From the NCBI GenBank assembly GCA_032690845.1, contig CM064426.1:43912508-43976507 (forward strand): a stretch of 64,000 nucleotides of DNA, in the 5' to 3' direction. Positions within the stretch are counted from its first letter, which is position 1, and each line of letters begins with the position of its first letter. The notes beneath the pieces are model-generated. The model had not been told where the DNA came from. It did not search any database and saw only the letters and a program-made list of their open reading frames with translations. Made by a program: the position numbers and the translations under genes. The DNA is from Eleusine coracana subsp. coracana (lineage: Eukaryota; Streptophyta; Magnoliopsida; Poales; Poaceae). Shown one piece after another: positions 1-11,160 of the stretch.

Positions 1-1032
1 ACCTCTCTTGGCCAGTAGAATACTTGAGTGCATTTGGTAAGGTCCAAGAGGAAAAGAGGAGAGCACTAGGAGGAGATATTGCATATCTTGAGAGTGCTAG
101 AGAAGAGTAGCTTGAGCATCTTGCACATCTAAGGATAGCGTGTCCTTGAGGGTGTGATCTAGATTGTTACTCTTGGTCTATGGTGAGACCTAGACCGGTT
201 AGGTGTCAATGATCGAGCCTATCATGATCGGTTGTGAAGGCCGTCACATGTTTGTACACGGTTTAAGCCCGCCGTTGGAAGGGGCATTGCTAGTGAGCGC
301 CCAAGCCGGCTCGGGGAGTCCGGCAAGTTCTTGAGGGAGGCGAGCTTGTGCTTTGTGCAGTGGTGACGCACACCATGTCTTCACTCGAGGAGTGAATGCG
401 GGCTCGTGGGCAAGAACTCCACTTGGTGGCGGGAGGGACCGGGACTCCGGCGGGAGTGGTCCAACGAGGATTAGGGGAAGGCACCATCCTTCCGAGACCT
501 CGGAAAAAAATCATGAGCCAACCCTTAATCTACTCCTTACTGTGATGCTTTACTTTCCGTATTTACATACCGTGTTATTCATGCTTGTGTGCTTACCTTG
601 CTCTAGTTGACTACCTTTTAGACTTGCATGGATAGTCTTCTTTACTTGCTAGTAGTGCTTAGCCTTCATACTTGATCACTAGCACGTATAGGAGTTGCTT
701 TGGCTTGATTGATCACCCTAGTATATATTGTGCTACTCATGCTAGTTGATCGAGTAGCTTTGATTGAGTAGAACTCCTTGCTAGCTAGTTGTTTGCTTCC
801 GCGTATCTTTGGTAGCTAGCTTGCGTAGGAGTTATATTGTGTTTGTGTGATCAACTAGTATGCTTAGGTTGTTGTTCATTTCACAGGTTCATTATCTTGC
901 TAGTGTGATCACCACTAGGATTGTGTAGGAGTTGTTTTGAGTGGTCGGTTTTAGGAATTGGCGAATTTGCTACGTAGTGCGAGTTCCCGATTCACCCCCC
1001 CCCCCCCCCTCCTCGATCACTCGGTCCTTTCA
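1..1032 (+). repeat. 5' LTR of copia-1 (3' portion only)
   Basis: Position 1 aligns with about 8147 in the 3' LTR, just downstream of the TATA box, so the U3 part lies outside the window. The sequence is closely similar to 8147-9180, ends in CA and is followed by the primer-binding site. A homopolymer C tract lies near 997-1011. Confidence 0.92.
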
Positions 1033-1034
1033 AG

Positions 1035-1047
1035 TGGTATTAGAGCC
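1035..1047 (+). other. Primer-binding site (initiator tRNA-Met type)
   Basis: TGGTATTAGAGCC lies two bases after the LTR end. It differs by one base from the TGGTATCAGAGCC motif complementary to the 3' end of plant initiator tRNA-Met. Minus-strand DNA synthesis would start here. Confidence 0.88.
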
Positions 1048-1100
1048 AAGTGCTCATTATAAGGCTTAACCGCCTTGAGTAGTGACTGTATTGAGTTGGG

Positions 1101-1969
1101 ATGTCATCCCATTCGGCGCCGGGTCATGGCTCATGGAAGGATCGCTTTAAGAGCTACCTAAATGCCATGATTCCGGATGAGTTGTGGACTTTGTCAATAC
1201 TTTTACCGATAATCATGTGTATGATGATTGTGATGATGGTGTGGATGTGCCTTGTACTAGTGAGTGCCTAGATTCTTCTAGCAATGAATTGATAGGTTGC
1301 TCTACGAGTATGCCTAACATGATGATTGATAATGATGTGTCTCTTGATCTTTCTTGCTCTACTAGCATTGATGATGTTTGTGAGTCTCCTATTGATTATG
1401 CTAGTAGTTCTATTGTTGAGAAGTTCTTTGCTTTTCATGCTAATGATAATGAGGACTTACTTGACTCTCTTATTCTCTTGTGACGTATTGTGAACAAGAT
1501 TGGGGCAACTTCTTTCAAGCTTCTCAAGATCGTGATAGAGGAGAAGATCCTCTCCTTGGTTCCGAGTAGCAAGCTCTTCTACGTCACATTGGACCTTCTC
1601 ATGGAGAAGAGTCTCTCCATAGAAGATGTGATTGAGCTGCTCTCCAAGGATGAGTAGATTGCCGCAAGCATGGTATGGAAGAGGACATTCAGGGCAACTC
1701 ATGAAGCATCCTCGAGCAAAGGGAAAGAAGTAGCTTCGAGATCAAACTTCTCTGATCCCTCCACAAGATTGTTTTGCAACAACTTCTACAACCCCTTTGG
1801 AGCAAGACATACATCGGGTGCTTTGTCAAGCTCTACCTCAAGTGTCATTCCAAGTCCTACTTCAAGCACTTCAAGTGGACCGAGCATTGGCGTAGGGGGA
1901 GCACCAACAACAATACTCGCTCAATCATTTGAGATGATCAATCTTGCGGCTTCGGCTCCGGTGCCTCCA
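1101..1969 (+). pseudogene. gag: Degenerate gag of copia-1
   Basis: The ATG at 1101 opens a short gag start (MSSHSAPGHGSWKD). Comparison with the copy at 60193 shows a 13-base deletion near 1180 that shifts the frame. After it the frame runs to an in-frame TGA at 1481-1483, a TAG at 1655-1657, and then openly to 3859. Around 1540-1650 a segment resembles the C-terminal part of copia gag (ILSLVPS...SLSIEDVIELL). No CCHC zinc knuckle is visible. The protein would normally coat the RNA in virus-like particles. The TGA is shared with copia-4, while the TAG is private to this copy. Confidence 0.75.
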
Positions 1970-2540
1970 TCTCCTCTGCTCCCTCCACCACAAGATCATC
2001 TTTGGCATCTTCGCCGAGCTCACCAACAAGACCTCCTATTTGAACTCAGTGAATTTGTGAGAAATCCAAATGATGACCTTTGTGAGAATCTATTGAGCAT
2101 CTATGATCTTGTGTGTAGGATTAACTCTTTCAAGGGACTTCAGAAGATTGCACCACATGAAGTGATTGACAAGCTCCTCCAACAAATCACAACTCCTGAG
2201 AGGAGTTTCTTACTTGAGGAGGTAGTCAACAGGAGACATGAGCTCTCAATTGAGAGAGCAATGGAGATGATACTTGTGCTCCACTCTCAAGTGGGACATG
2301 TGCTTGAGCACATCACTGGACTCTATGATCCTACCCATTACTACATCAACCTTGACAATGTGCACATGGGGGATGATCATGGACATTGGAGATATCAAGC
2401 TCCTCACTATCGCATTAGGAGGAGACTATTGGGTGGGATTGCAAGAATCCCTATCTATGAGGATGGTCCCATTGCTCGACATCATGAGGTTAGTGCTAGT
2501 CAATCAAGTAATGCTTTTGATACTAACTCCTCTTCCTCTA
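1970..2540 (+). pseudogene. Unrecognised segment between gag and protease
   Basis: About 190 codons read openly between the gag remnant and the protease, in the same frame. The predicted stretch has Glu- and His-rich helical-looking parts (for example RRHELSIERAMEMILVLHSQ and HYYINLDNVHMGDDHGHWRY). It lacks the CCHC knuckle expected here in copia gag. The same segment is present in copia-4 (61080-61620). I do not recognise a family. It may be a diverged gag C-terminus or sequence captured from elsewhere. Confidence 0.5.
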
Positions 2541-3859
2541 GTGCTTGTCTTATGGCTACTACTAGGGTCAACTATAAAAGTGGAGGCACTCATGAGATTC
2601 TTGATAGTGGGTGCACTCAACACACGACCAGGAAGCCAACCATATTCACCACCATTGATGAAGACAAAGAGAGTGAGAAGGTGACTTTTGGGGATAACTC
2701 AATTGGGAGAGTTAGAGGATCGGGCAAGGTGGCCATCACACATGACCTCCATCTCTCCAAGGTCTTCCTTGTGGAAACCCTGAACTTCAACCTTCTATCT
2801 ATTGGTCAACTTTATGACATGGGTTTCAAGTGCACGTTTGATAAGGATGGTGCAACCATTGAGAATGCCAAAAGAGGACAAGTATTTCATGGAGTGAGAC
2901 ATAGGAACTTGTATGTCACGGACTTCAAATCAAGCAATATGCCACCAGGCACTTGCCTATTCACTAAGGCATCCAAGGGATGGTTGTGGCATAGAAGGCT
3001 AGCACATGTTAGAATGAATCAGCTCAAGAAGATTGTCAAGAGGAATCTAGTTGAAGGAATCAAGGATGTGACCTTTGAGAAGGACAGATTGTGCAGCGCT
3101 TGTCAGGCGGGGAAACAAGTTGCATCCTCACATCCCACCAAGTCATTCATGTCTACATCTCGTCCTCTAGAGCTCTTACATATGGACTTGTTTGGGCCAA
3201 CACACTACAAGAATCTAGGAGGCAATCTATATTGCTTGGAGATTGTTGATGATTTCACGAGATACACTTGGACCTTCTTTCTTGTCCACAAATCTCAAGC
3301 CAGTGGTCTCTTCAAAAAATTTGCCAAGAGGGCAAAGAATGAGTTCAATGCTAGCATTGTGAAGATAAGGAGTGACAATGGGACAGAATTCAAAAACACC
3401 ACAGTGATGGAATATTGTGACAAGAAGGGGATCAAACATGAATTCTCCACTACATATACTCCCGAGCAAAATGGAGTAGTGGAGAGGAAGAACAAAACAC
3501 TCATCACTCTTGCTCGTGCCATGTTGGATGAGTATGGAACTCATGAGAGGTTTTGGGCTGAGGCAATCAACATGGCTTCTTACACCTCCAACCATGTCTA
3601 TCTCCACCAATTATTGAAGAAGACTCCGTATGAGCTATTGGTGGGACGGAAACCCAATGTTTCCTATTTCCGAGTCTTTGGATGCAAGTACTACATTCTC
3701 AAGAAGAGGAGAAAGCCCGGAAAGTTTGAGAGTAGAACTTATGAAGGCATTCTTGTTGGGTACTCTAGGACTTCTAAAGCATATAGGGTCTACAACTCGA
3801 CCATAGGATGTGTGGAAGAATCCTATTATGTGCAATTTGATGAGTCAAATGGGTCTTAA
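2541..3859 (+). pseudogene. pol: Copia protease and integrase (copia-1 pol, first half)
   Basis: The frame opened at 1670 continues. The aspartic protease signature is ILDSGCTQH (D312-S-G of that frame). A GAG_pre-integrase region follows, with zinc-binding H441, H446, C475 and C478. The integrase core holds D506 (MDLFGP), D569 (RSDNGTEF) and E605 (NGVVERKN), with 35 residues between the last two, as in DD35E. All catalytic residues are present. The frame ends at TAA 3857-3859, where copia-4 has CAA, so this is a point nonsense change. Confidence 0.92.
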
Positions 3860-4547
3860 AAGGAGGATGAATTTCATGAAGTGAACATTAGGGATGAGCC
3901 TATGAGGGAAGCCTTGAGAAACATGCCCGTGGGTGAGGTTTTACCCCACGACGCCAATGATAGTGATATTGATGAGCCCTCTACTCCTCCACCTCAACCC
4001 ACCTCCTCCTCCGAGGTACAACAAACAACCCAAGATGCCACAAATACTCCCACAAGCTCCTCCCAAGACTCATTGAGAGTACATCCACCAAATGATGAGG
4101 AATCTCAAGAGTGAGAAGTGAGCCACAAACCTCCCCACATACTTCATCACAAACCACTTCTCCTAGTTCTTCACAAGATAACCTCCCATCCACCTCAAGC
4201 TCAAAGTCCGAAACAAGAAAGCATAAGAGTGACTCCTCCACCTCTCTTAGGATACAAGACACTCATATATCAAGAGAGCAAACAATCCATGATGCACAAG
4301 ACATTTCACCTAGAGCCTCTCCCACTCAAAGAAAGCACCACCCTAGACCCAAGGGCATCAACAAAGATTATTCACAAGACTTGATCATTGGGAATCCATC
4401 TGAAGGAATAAAGACAAAGAGGAATCAATACAAGCCCAACTATGTGAGTGAAGAGAATGATGATGAGGCTAATGTTGAAATTGAGAACTTATCTTTCATC
4501 TCTATGATTGAGCCCACTACCATTTATGAAGCTATGGATGATCACAA
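3860..4547 (+). pseudogene. pol: Linker between integrase and reverse transcriptase (copia-1)
   Basis: This is a Ser/Thr/Pro/Gln-rich, low-complexity linker, usual between integrase and reverse transcriptase in copia pol. The original frame continues to about 4113. There a two-base insertion relative to copia-4 shifts it, and a second one-base deletion near 4553 shifts it again. Confidence 0.8.
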
Positions 4548-6041
4548 ATGGGTATCGCCATGCAAGAAGAATTGAACAACTTTAAGAGGTGCAAAGTATG
4601 GAAATTGGTTGAGAGACCCAAGAATCATAATGTGGTTGGCACCAAGTGGGTCTTCAAGAACAAGCAAGATGAGAAAGGAGCAATTGTCAAGAACAAGGTT
4701 CGCCTAGTGGCTAAGGGATATTCTCAAGTGGCGGGGAATGACTTTTAAGAGTCCTTTGCTCCCGTGGCCCGTCTTGAAGCGATTCGGATCTTACGTGCCT
4801 ATGCGTCACATAATGGCTTCAACCTCTTTCAAATGGATGTCAAGAGTGCATTCTTGAATGGAGAAATCAATGAGAAAGTCTATGTGGAACAACCTCCAGG
4901 GTTTGAGGACCCAAAACATCCAAGACATGTATACAAATTAAAGAAAGCTCTCTATGGTCTCAAGCAAGCACCAAGGGCATGGTTTGAAAACTTGAGGAAC
5001 TTCCTACTCAAGAATGGATTCACCATTGGAAGCATTGATAGCACCTTGTTCATGAGGCGTGTTGGAAAGAATCTCTTTGTGTGCCAAATCAATGTGGATG
5101 ATATCATCTATGGGTCAACCAATGAGAAGTTCAATGAAGAGCTTTGGGAGATGATGGCTAGGGAATTCCAAATGTTGATGATTGGAGAGTTGCACTTGTT
5201 CCTTGGATTTCAAGTCAAGCAATTGAGAGAGGGAAACTTCATCTATCAAGAGAAATATACTAAGGACCTTCTCAAAAGAATCAACATGGAAAATTGTAAG
5301 CCCTTGCATACACCTATGGCTACTAGCAAACCCTTGGATGATGATGTGAAAGGGAAACCGGTGTACCCCAAGCTATATAGATCAATAATTGGGTCTTTGC
5401 TCTATCTCACAGCCTCGAGACCAGACATCATGTTTAGTGTGTGCTTGTGTGCCCGCTATCAAGCAAATCCAAAGGAGTCACACTTGAAGGCCGTGAAGGG
5501 AATAATGAGATACCTCAAGTACACACCTACCATGGGCTTATGGTTTTCTAGAGGAACAAACTTTGAGTTTCTTGGGTATTCGGATTCGGACTTCTCAGGT
5601 TGCAAAGTGAATAGAAAGAGTACATCAGATGGTTGTCAATTTCTTAGAAGATCTCTAGTTTCTTGGAGCTCAAAGAACCAAAACTCGGTGGCTCTATCTA
5701 CCGCCAAAGCGGAATATATGACGGCGGGAGCTTGTTGTGCACAACTTCTCTACATGAGGCAAACACTCTCGGACTATGGCCTCAACTACACCCAAATGCC
5801 ACTATATTGTGATAGTGAGGCGGCAATCAAGATGGCTCTCAAGACGGGAGATCATGGTCATGCGAAGCATATTCAAGTGAGGCATCACTTCATAAGAGAC
5901 CATGTTGAGAAGAACATCGAGTTGGCGAGCGTGAGAACTCATGAACAATTGGCAGACATTTTCACCAAGCCACTTTATGAGAAGACCTTCAACAAGCTAA
6001 GAGGAGAACTCAATGTTCTCGACCTCTCCAACTTCACATGA
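4548..6041 (+). pseudogene. pol: Copia reverse transcriptase and RNase H (copia-1)
   Basis: The RT_2-type reverse transcriptase starts around KWVFKNKQDEKG. A stop at 4746-4748 (TAA where the relatives have GAA) splits it, and the frame then runs open to 6041. Visible motifs are QMDVKSAFLNGE, LKKALYGLKQAPRAW and the active-site box, which reads INVDDIIYG instead of the usual YVDD. This Tyr-to-Asn change in the active-site motif probably lowers activity, though both aspartates remain. RNase H follows (LGYSDSDFSG, ALSTAKAEYM, CDSEAAI), ending with the usual ADIFTKPL motif. Confidence 0.93.
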
Positions 6042-7230
6042 GTAACCCTTGACCTTGTCCTTTGTACATATGTATAATGCTTTGTTTGTTCTTGTTTGTG
6101 TCTTTGTTTGTGCTTGTTTCTCTTCTTTTGTAGGTTGACTTCGGACCTTCTTGAGATAGCAATGGACATGGGTTAAGCTTGGAAAGGTGGTTCATGGTGT
6201 ACCCAAGGCTTTGAAGAATGGTCCATTGTGAGCAAGCTTGAGAAGGGAACAACTCGTTGTTGACACTTCGGTTTGTAGTGGTTCTCTCTCTTTTCTTTAG
6301 CAGCAGATCATGCATTGTATACTTGTTGCATTTGCATTCTTTGCATTTGTGCATCCTTGCATTATGATACCATACATGCTTCCAAGCATGTGTCTAGGGG
6401 GAGTTGCTCATTTACAATGTGAGTACATGACTCTCTAGATGATCGAATAGTGATATTTGTACTACATGCCCATTGAGCCATGTTCAACCGAGCTCTGAGG
6501 TTAAATCTACTCGCGCGGCTCAAAGACAAGTGGCTCATACATTCCCACCTCCCTAATGACTAACTCTTGCATATTTGAGAAAATCTTTTGTTGAGTCATA
6601 AGTGTAGGGGGAGCTACGATGGAACATCACTACAACAGAGAAGGAGCACCATGAAAGGGGGAGTTATTCTAACTCTTGCCAATTATCTTATGCCTCTTGG
6701 TTTTTGTTATGTTTTTGTGTGGTTTTTTGTGATAGGTGACAAAGGGGGAGAGAAAACATGAAGATCCAAAAGCCAAGTCGTCTAGGTCAAAGAGGGATAA
6801 GAAACATGAAGACGGTGGTTGATAACACAAAGGGGGGAGAGGAGATCATGAAGATTCAAAAGACAAACCCGTGAAGAATGGAACATGAAGATCACATCAA
6901 GATGAACATTAACATGAAGATAACAATGATGGTGCGTGTCTACGGCAACAATGAACACCTTCACCGACATGAGCATCTACGTCCTTGGTACGTGTCTACA
7001 TCAACAAGATAGACTACCACGACACCAAAGCGGACGCTAATATGGCTCAAGCTCAATATCTAGTGTGCTACATAATTGGGTAGTCCTCCCTCAACACCTA
7101 GCACATCTCAAGGGGGAGACTACTTCAAAGGTAAGGACCAAGGTATGCCCTTCAATCTTTTCTTTTCCTTTGATTCTTTCTTGCTCGTCCATTTTTGGAT
7201 CATCATAAGAAGTGGTTGTCATCCATCACC
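6042..7230 (+). other. Non-coding 3' tail of copia-1 with repeated polypurine motifs
   Basis: No sense-strand reading frame longer than background is present. The motif AGGGGGAG or a close variant occurs about six times, at 6396, 6606, 6656, 6743, 6831 and 7111, before the real polypurine tract. The region is well conserved with 57083-58219 in copia-3. A splice-acceptor-like sequence (pyrimidines then TGTAG/G) lies near 6132. Some Sireviruses carry an env-like gene here, but none is recognisable. Confidence 0.75.
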
Positions 7231-7244
7231 AAAAAGGGTGAGAT
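7231..7244 (+). other. Polypurine tract of copia-1
   Basis: AAAAAGGGTGAGAT directly precedes the TG of the 3' LTR. The copia-3 version is AAAAAGGGGGAGAT, so this copy has one G-to-T change. It primes plus-strand DNA synthesis. Confidence 0.85.
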
Positions 7245-7717
7245 TGTAAGGATCATGATCATTGAGGTCACCCCCGAGGTATGGAGTTTTGGTGATGCAT
7301 GACAAACATGAAATGTGACTAATATCTACACGAGTGTTGTTCATGTAGGAAACCCTCTCTATCTTATGAAGATTGTCTACGACGTCCTTGGCAATGGATG
7401 AGAATGACCACAAGCATGGAGGCCTGTGAACTTGATGGAGTTCAAGGGTTGATGGAGATGGATCAAAGCGGAGAACAAGCTATGGTGCAAGTGTTTGGAA
7501 CACTTGAGTAGTTGTTAGGGCTTTGAGTCCATAGGAAAAACCAGACTATCAAGGGGGTCTAGGTCATTCTCTTAGGTCATATCTAGTCGGTGATGTGCAA
7601 GGTTGCTCGGTGAAATCACAGGCACTAGGTGACAGTGGATAATCCAAGGAGCTGTTTAAAGAAGCTAGAAAACCAAGTCAAGCGAGGATGACAAGTTTCA
7701 GCTTCTGAACATAGAGA

Positions 7718-8065
7718 CCGGACAGAGGGGTCAGTGGAGACCGGACTGTACGGTCACTATGGGGAGTTTTCCAGGACTTAACATGAGGAGCAAGGACTCT
7801 GTCTGTAGGAGACACCATACAGACTGGACGGTCCGGTCTACTAACCAGACGGTCCGGTCAGTAGGAGTGCAGGAACGGTAGAGAGGATGCAGTTTGTGGA
7901 CCTTCCTAGAATGGAGAGAGAAAGTGGACCGGACGGTTCAGTCCAGTGACCGGATAGTCCAGTCAGTACAGGATCTTGCCTGGACAGGGGAGCCAACGGC
8001 TGGGAGAGCCGTTACTAGAGTGACCGGACAGTCCGGTCAAGTAATGACCGGACACTCCGGTCAGT
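7718..8065 (+). repeat. Palindromic repeat array in U3 of the copia-1 LTR
   Basis: There are about eight intact or degenerate copies of an imperfect palindrome of the form GACCGGACNGTCCGGTC, at irregular spacing, ending about 50 bases before the TATA box. One clean copy is at 8021-8037. The same arrays occur in the LTRs at 45103 and 58234. The position suggests a transcription-control region. Confidence 0.85.
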
Positions 8066-8117
8066 GTGTCCAGAAAGGCAATTTCGTGGAGTATCGGCTA
8101 GTTTGAGGTTGGGAGCC

Positions 8118-8124
8118 TATATAA
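8118..8124 (+). promoter_or_regulatory. TATA box of the copia-1 LTR
   Basis: TATATAA within GGGAGCCTATATAACTTTG. The same element is conserved at 46192 and 59037 in the sibling LTRs, each just downstream of the palindromic array. It is the likely core promoter, with transcription starting some 30 bases downstream. Confidence 0.75.
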
Positions 8125-9180
8125 CTTTGTTTCTGGGGTCTTTGAGACCTCTCTTGGCTAGTGGAATACCTTAGAGCATTTGGTAAGGTCCAAGAGGAAA
8201 AGAGGAGAGCACTAGGAGGAGATATTGCATATCTTGAGAGTGCTAGAGAAGAGTAGCTTGAGCATCTTGCACATCTAAGGCTAGGGTGTCCTTGAGGGTG
8301 TGATCTAGATTGTTACTCTTGGTCTATGGTGAGACCTAGACCGGTTAGGTGGTTGTGATCGAGCCTATCGTGATCGGTTGTGAAGGCCGTCACACGTTTG
8401 TACACGGTTTGAGCCCGCCGTTGGAAGGGGCATCGCTAGTGAGCGCCCGTGCCGGCTGGGGGATCCGACAAGTTCTCAAGGGAGGCGAGCTTGTGCTTTA
8501 TGCAGTGGTGACGCACACCATGTCTTCACTTGAGGAGTGATTGCGGGCTCGTGGGCGAGAACTCCACTTGGTGGCGGGAGGGACCGGGACTCCGGCGAGA
8601 GTGGTCCAACGAGGATTAGGGGAAGGCGCCATCCTTCCGACACCTCAAAAAAAAATCATGAGCCAACCCTTACTCTACTCCTTACTGTGATGCTTTACTT
8701 TCCGCATTTACATACCGTGCTATTCATGCTTGTGTGCTTACCTTGCTCTAGTTGACTACCTTGTAGACTTGCATGGATAGGCTTCTTTACTTGCTAGTAG
8801 TGCTTAGCCTTTCATACTTGATCACTAGCACGTATAGGAGTTGCTTTGGCTTGATTGATCACCCTAGTATATATTGTGCTACTCATGCTTGTTGATCATG
8901 TAGCTTTGATTGAGTAGAACTCCTTGCTAGCTAGTTGTTTGCTTCCGCGTATCTTTGGTAACTAGATTGCATAGGAGTTGTATTGCATTTGTGTGATCCA
9001 CTAGTATGCTTAGGTTATTGTTCCTTTCAAAGGTTCATTATCTTGTTAGTGTGATCACCACTAGGATTGTGTAGGAGTTGTTTTGAGTGGTCGGTTTTAG
9101 GAATTGGCGAATTTGGTACATAGTGCAAGTTCCCGATTCACCCCCCCCCCCCCCCCCATCTCGGTCACTCGGTCCTTTCA

Positions 9181-9839
9181 AAAACTCAATACAATGATGT
9201 CCTCACTTACAGGGGCACTAGCCCTAGGCTATATGGCACGCAAGCCAGCCAAAAAACCCGCATCAACTTGAACACATCTGAAAACAGACTCAGACTCAAC
9301 ACAACCCGGCACTATTTTAATTATTGCGATTGCTAGAGAATTTATTTGACTATGGGGCCGGATCCTTTGGAAAAGTTATCAAATTATCTTTCTAACGAGT
9401 ACTTACTCAGCGCAATCCGACTCCGTATGGCCCAGTTATGCTACTTTTACTCTGTACCTATCTGACTGATCCTAAACCGAGTCCGAACTGATTTTGAGTT
9501 TCCATATCTTCTGATTTCATGACTGGGTGGACTTGAGGCCATGTTGACTTTGAAAGTAAAGTATTGCATATCTTTGGGAAGGGCTGTAACACCAATATAT
9601 GTTTTTACTTTTCACAAGTAGCACAACCATTGATCCAACCATAACATATTCCTTTGTTTCTCGTTTCTTTTCCTCAACCTTCAGATTGGTCCCAATAAAA
9701 CCATTGCATGGCATATCCTCACTTTGCTCTTCATCATTCATAACATTTGTCAAAGATCCAAACTAAATGTTATAGTATTTTGATACATCACGTTCTACAA
9801 TATGTGTAAAATCATGCTTGTTTTCAGGAATACGTAGTT
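9181..9839. other. Non-coding stretch, probably old retroelement sequence
   Basis: No credible reading frame or known motif was found. It sits between the copia-1 3' LTR and the gypsy-1 pol remnant and is repeated at 20929-21587 almost unchanged. It may be decayed interior or LTR of gypsy-1, but I see no terminal motif that proves it. Confidence 0.5.
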
Positions 9840-11160
9840 TTAATGACTCGATGAGCCATGGGCTCATCAGGAAGTCCACTTAAACTCACCCCTACATGGC
9901 CCGTCTGTTCTCTGATTACCATGTCCCAAAATATCACCTTCTCAAGTGCATCATGTTGAAGGGAAAAGATATAGGATATTCTAGTGGTATGTGACTTTCC
10001 CGACGTGTTCCAGATGATCTACCGGAAATGCCTCCGGATAGGGATGTCGAATTTAAGATTGAACTCCTACCTGGTACGGTGCCTATCTCTCATGGGCCAT
10101 ACAAAATGGCTCCTAATGATTTGTAGAGTTAAAATAACAATTACAAGAGCTTATGGACAAGGGTTACATTCAGCCGAGTTCATCTCGATGGGGATGTCCC
10201 ACCCTCTTTGTGAAGAAGAAAGACAATATCCTACACTTGTGTGTCGATTATAGGCCTCTGAATGTCGTAACCATCAAGAACAAGTACCCTCTACCTCAAA
10301 TTGATATTCTCTTTGATCAACTTGTTGGTGCCAAAGTTTTCTCCAAGATTGATCTTCGATCCGGTTACCACCAAATAAAAATCCAAGCCGAAGACATTCC
10401 AAAACTGCTTTCTCTACACGATATGGTCTTTTTGAATATCTTGTCATGTCCTTTGGCCACAGCAATGCTTCAGCCCACTTCATGTATTTGATGAATTCCT
10501 TGTTCAAGCCAGAGTGGGACAAATTTGTGGTTGTATTCACTGATGATATTCTTGTCTACTCCAAATCCGTGGAAGAGCACGCCGAACATCTTCGCATCGT
10601 TCTACAACGGCTCCGAGATCATCAACTTTACGCCAAATTTAGCAAGTGTGAATTTTGGCTAAAGCAAGTTCCATTCTTGGGTCACATCATTTCAGCGGAA
10701 GGTGTAGCAGTTGACCCTAGCAAAGTTGAGGATGTGCTGAAATGGAAAGCTCCAAAATCCGTCAACCAAATTCATAGTTTCCTTGGTCTTGCCGACTACT
10801 CTCGGAAATTTATTCCCAACTTCTCAAGATTGCCAAGCCTATGACAAAGTTATTGGAGAAAGATGCTAAGTTTAAATGGAGTAGCGCATGTGAGGAAGCC
10901 TTCCAGTCGCTCAGGAAGCATTTGACAACTGCCCCGGTTTTGGCTCAACCCGATATTACCAAACCGTTTGATGTTTATGTGATGCATCTGGCACCGGATT
11001 GGGTTGTGTACTTATGCAAGAAGGCCATGTCATTGCCTATGCCTCCCGACAGTTCAAAAAACATGAGCGAAGTTATCCGTTGACCTAGCCTTAAAAACTT
11101 GGCGCCATTATCTCCTTGGTAACCTTGTCAATCTCTACACCGATAACAAAAGTCTCAAGT
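9840..11160 (+). pseudogene. pol: Gypsy-1 pol, reverse transcriptase to RNase H (copy A, front half)
   Basis: This is a Ty3/gypsy pol remnant with several frameshifts. CDFPDVF at about 9990 marks the protease/RT boundary. It continues with SRWGCPTLFVKKKD, YRPLNVVTIKNKYPLPQID, SKIDLRSGYHQIKI, the active-site box VVFTDDIL and FLGLADYSRKFIPNFS, and then the start of RNase H. A deletion near 11080 removes part of RNase H. The sequence stops at CTACACCGATAACAAAAGTCTCAAGT, where gypsy-2 is inserted. The continuation is at 25299. The copy is dead. Confidence 0.9.

Larger units (their letters stand above)
1..9180 (+). mobile_element. Ty1/copia Sirevirus-like retrotransposon, copy 1 (copia-1)
   Basis: The order is partial 5' LTR, primer-binding site, gag, protease, integrase, reverse transcriptase, RNase H, a 1.2 kb non-coding tail, polypurine tract and full 3' LTR. 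Integrase before reverse transcriptase marks Ty1/copia. The long LTR, palindromic U3 repeats, repeated polypurine motifs and a C-rich LTR end fit the SIRE/Maximus (Sirevirus) lineage. The 5' LTR begins inside the element because the window starts there, so the 5' target duplication cannot be seen. The reading frame carries several stops and frameshifts, so the copy is dead. The related copies copia-3 and copia-4 lie at 55559-64000. Confidence 0.93.
7245..9180 (+). repeat. 3' LTR of copia-1
   Basis: This is a 1,936-base LTR running from TGTAAGGATC to GTCCTTTCA. U3 holds a palindromic array (7718-8065) and a TATA box (8118). The R/U5 part holds two copies of a roughly 99-base unit (8968 and 9067) and a long C tract (9139-9157). 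The last 350 bases are repeated at 20584-20928. Confidence 0.93.

Noticed and set aside
1035..1060. tRNA gene fragments at the TGGTATCAGAGC sites
   Set aside because: Only the dozen bases of a primer-binding site are present, next to LTR ends, with no tRNA body.
6034..6354. Minus-strand open frame of 106 codons, present also at 57075-57431
   Set aside because: Conservation follows from the two element copies being related at the DNA level. It is antisense to the element tail and has no domain.
9984..10253. Separate small gene at the start of gypsy-1 pol
   Set aside because: It is one frame of a frameshifted reverse transcriptase. The RT motifs move to the next frame at about 10153.
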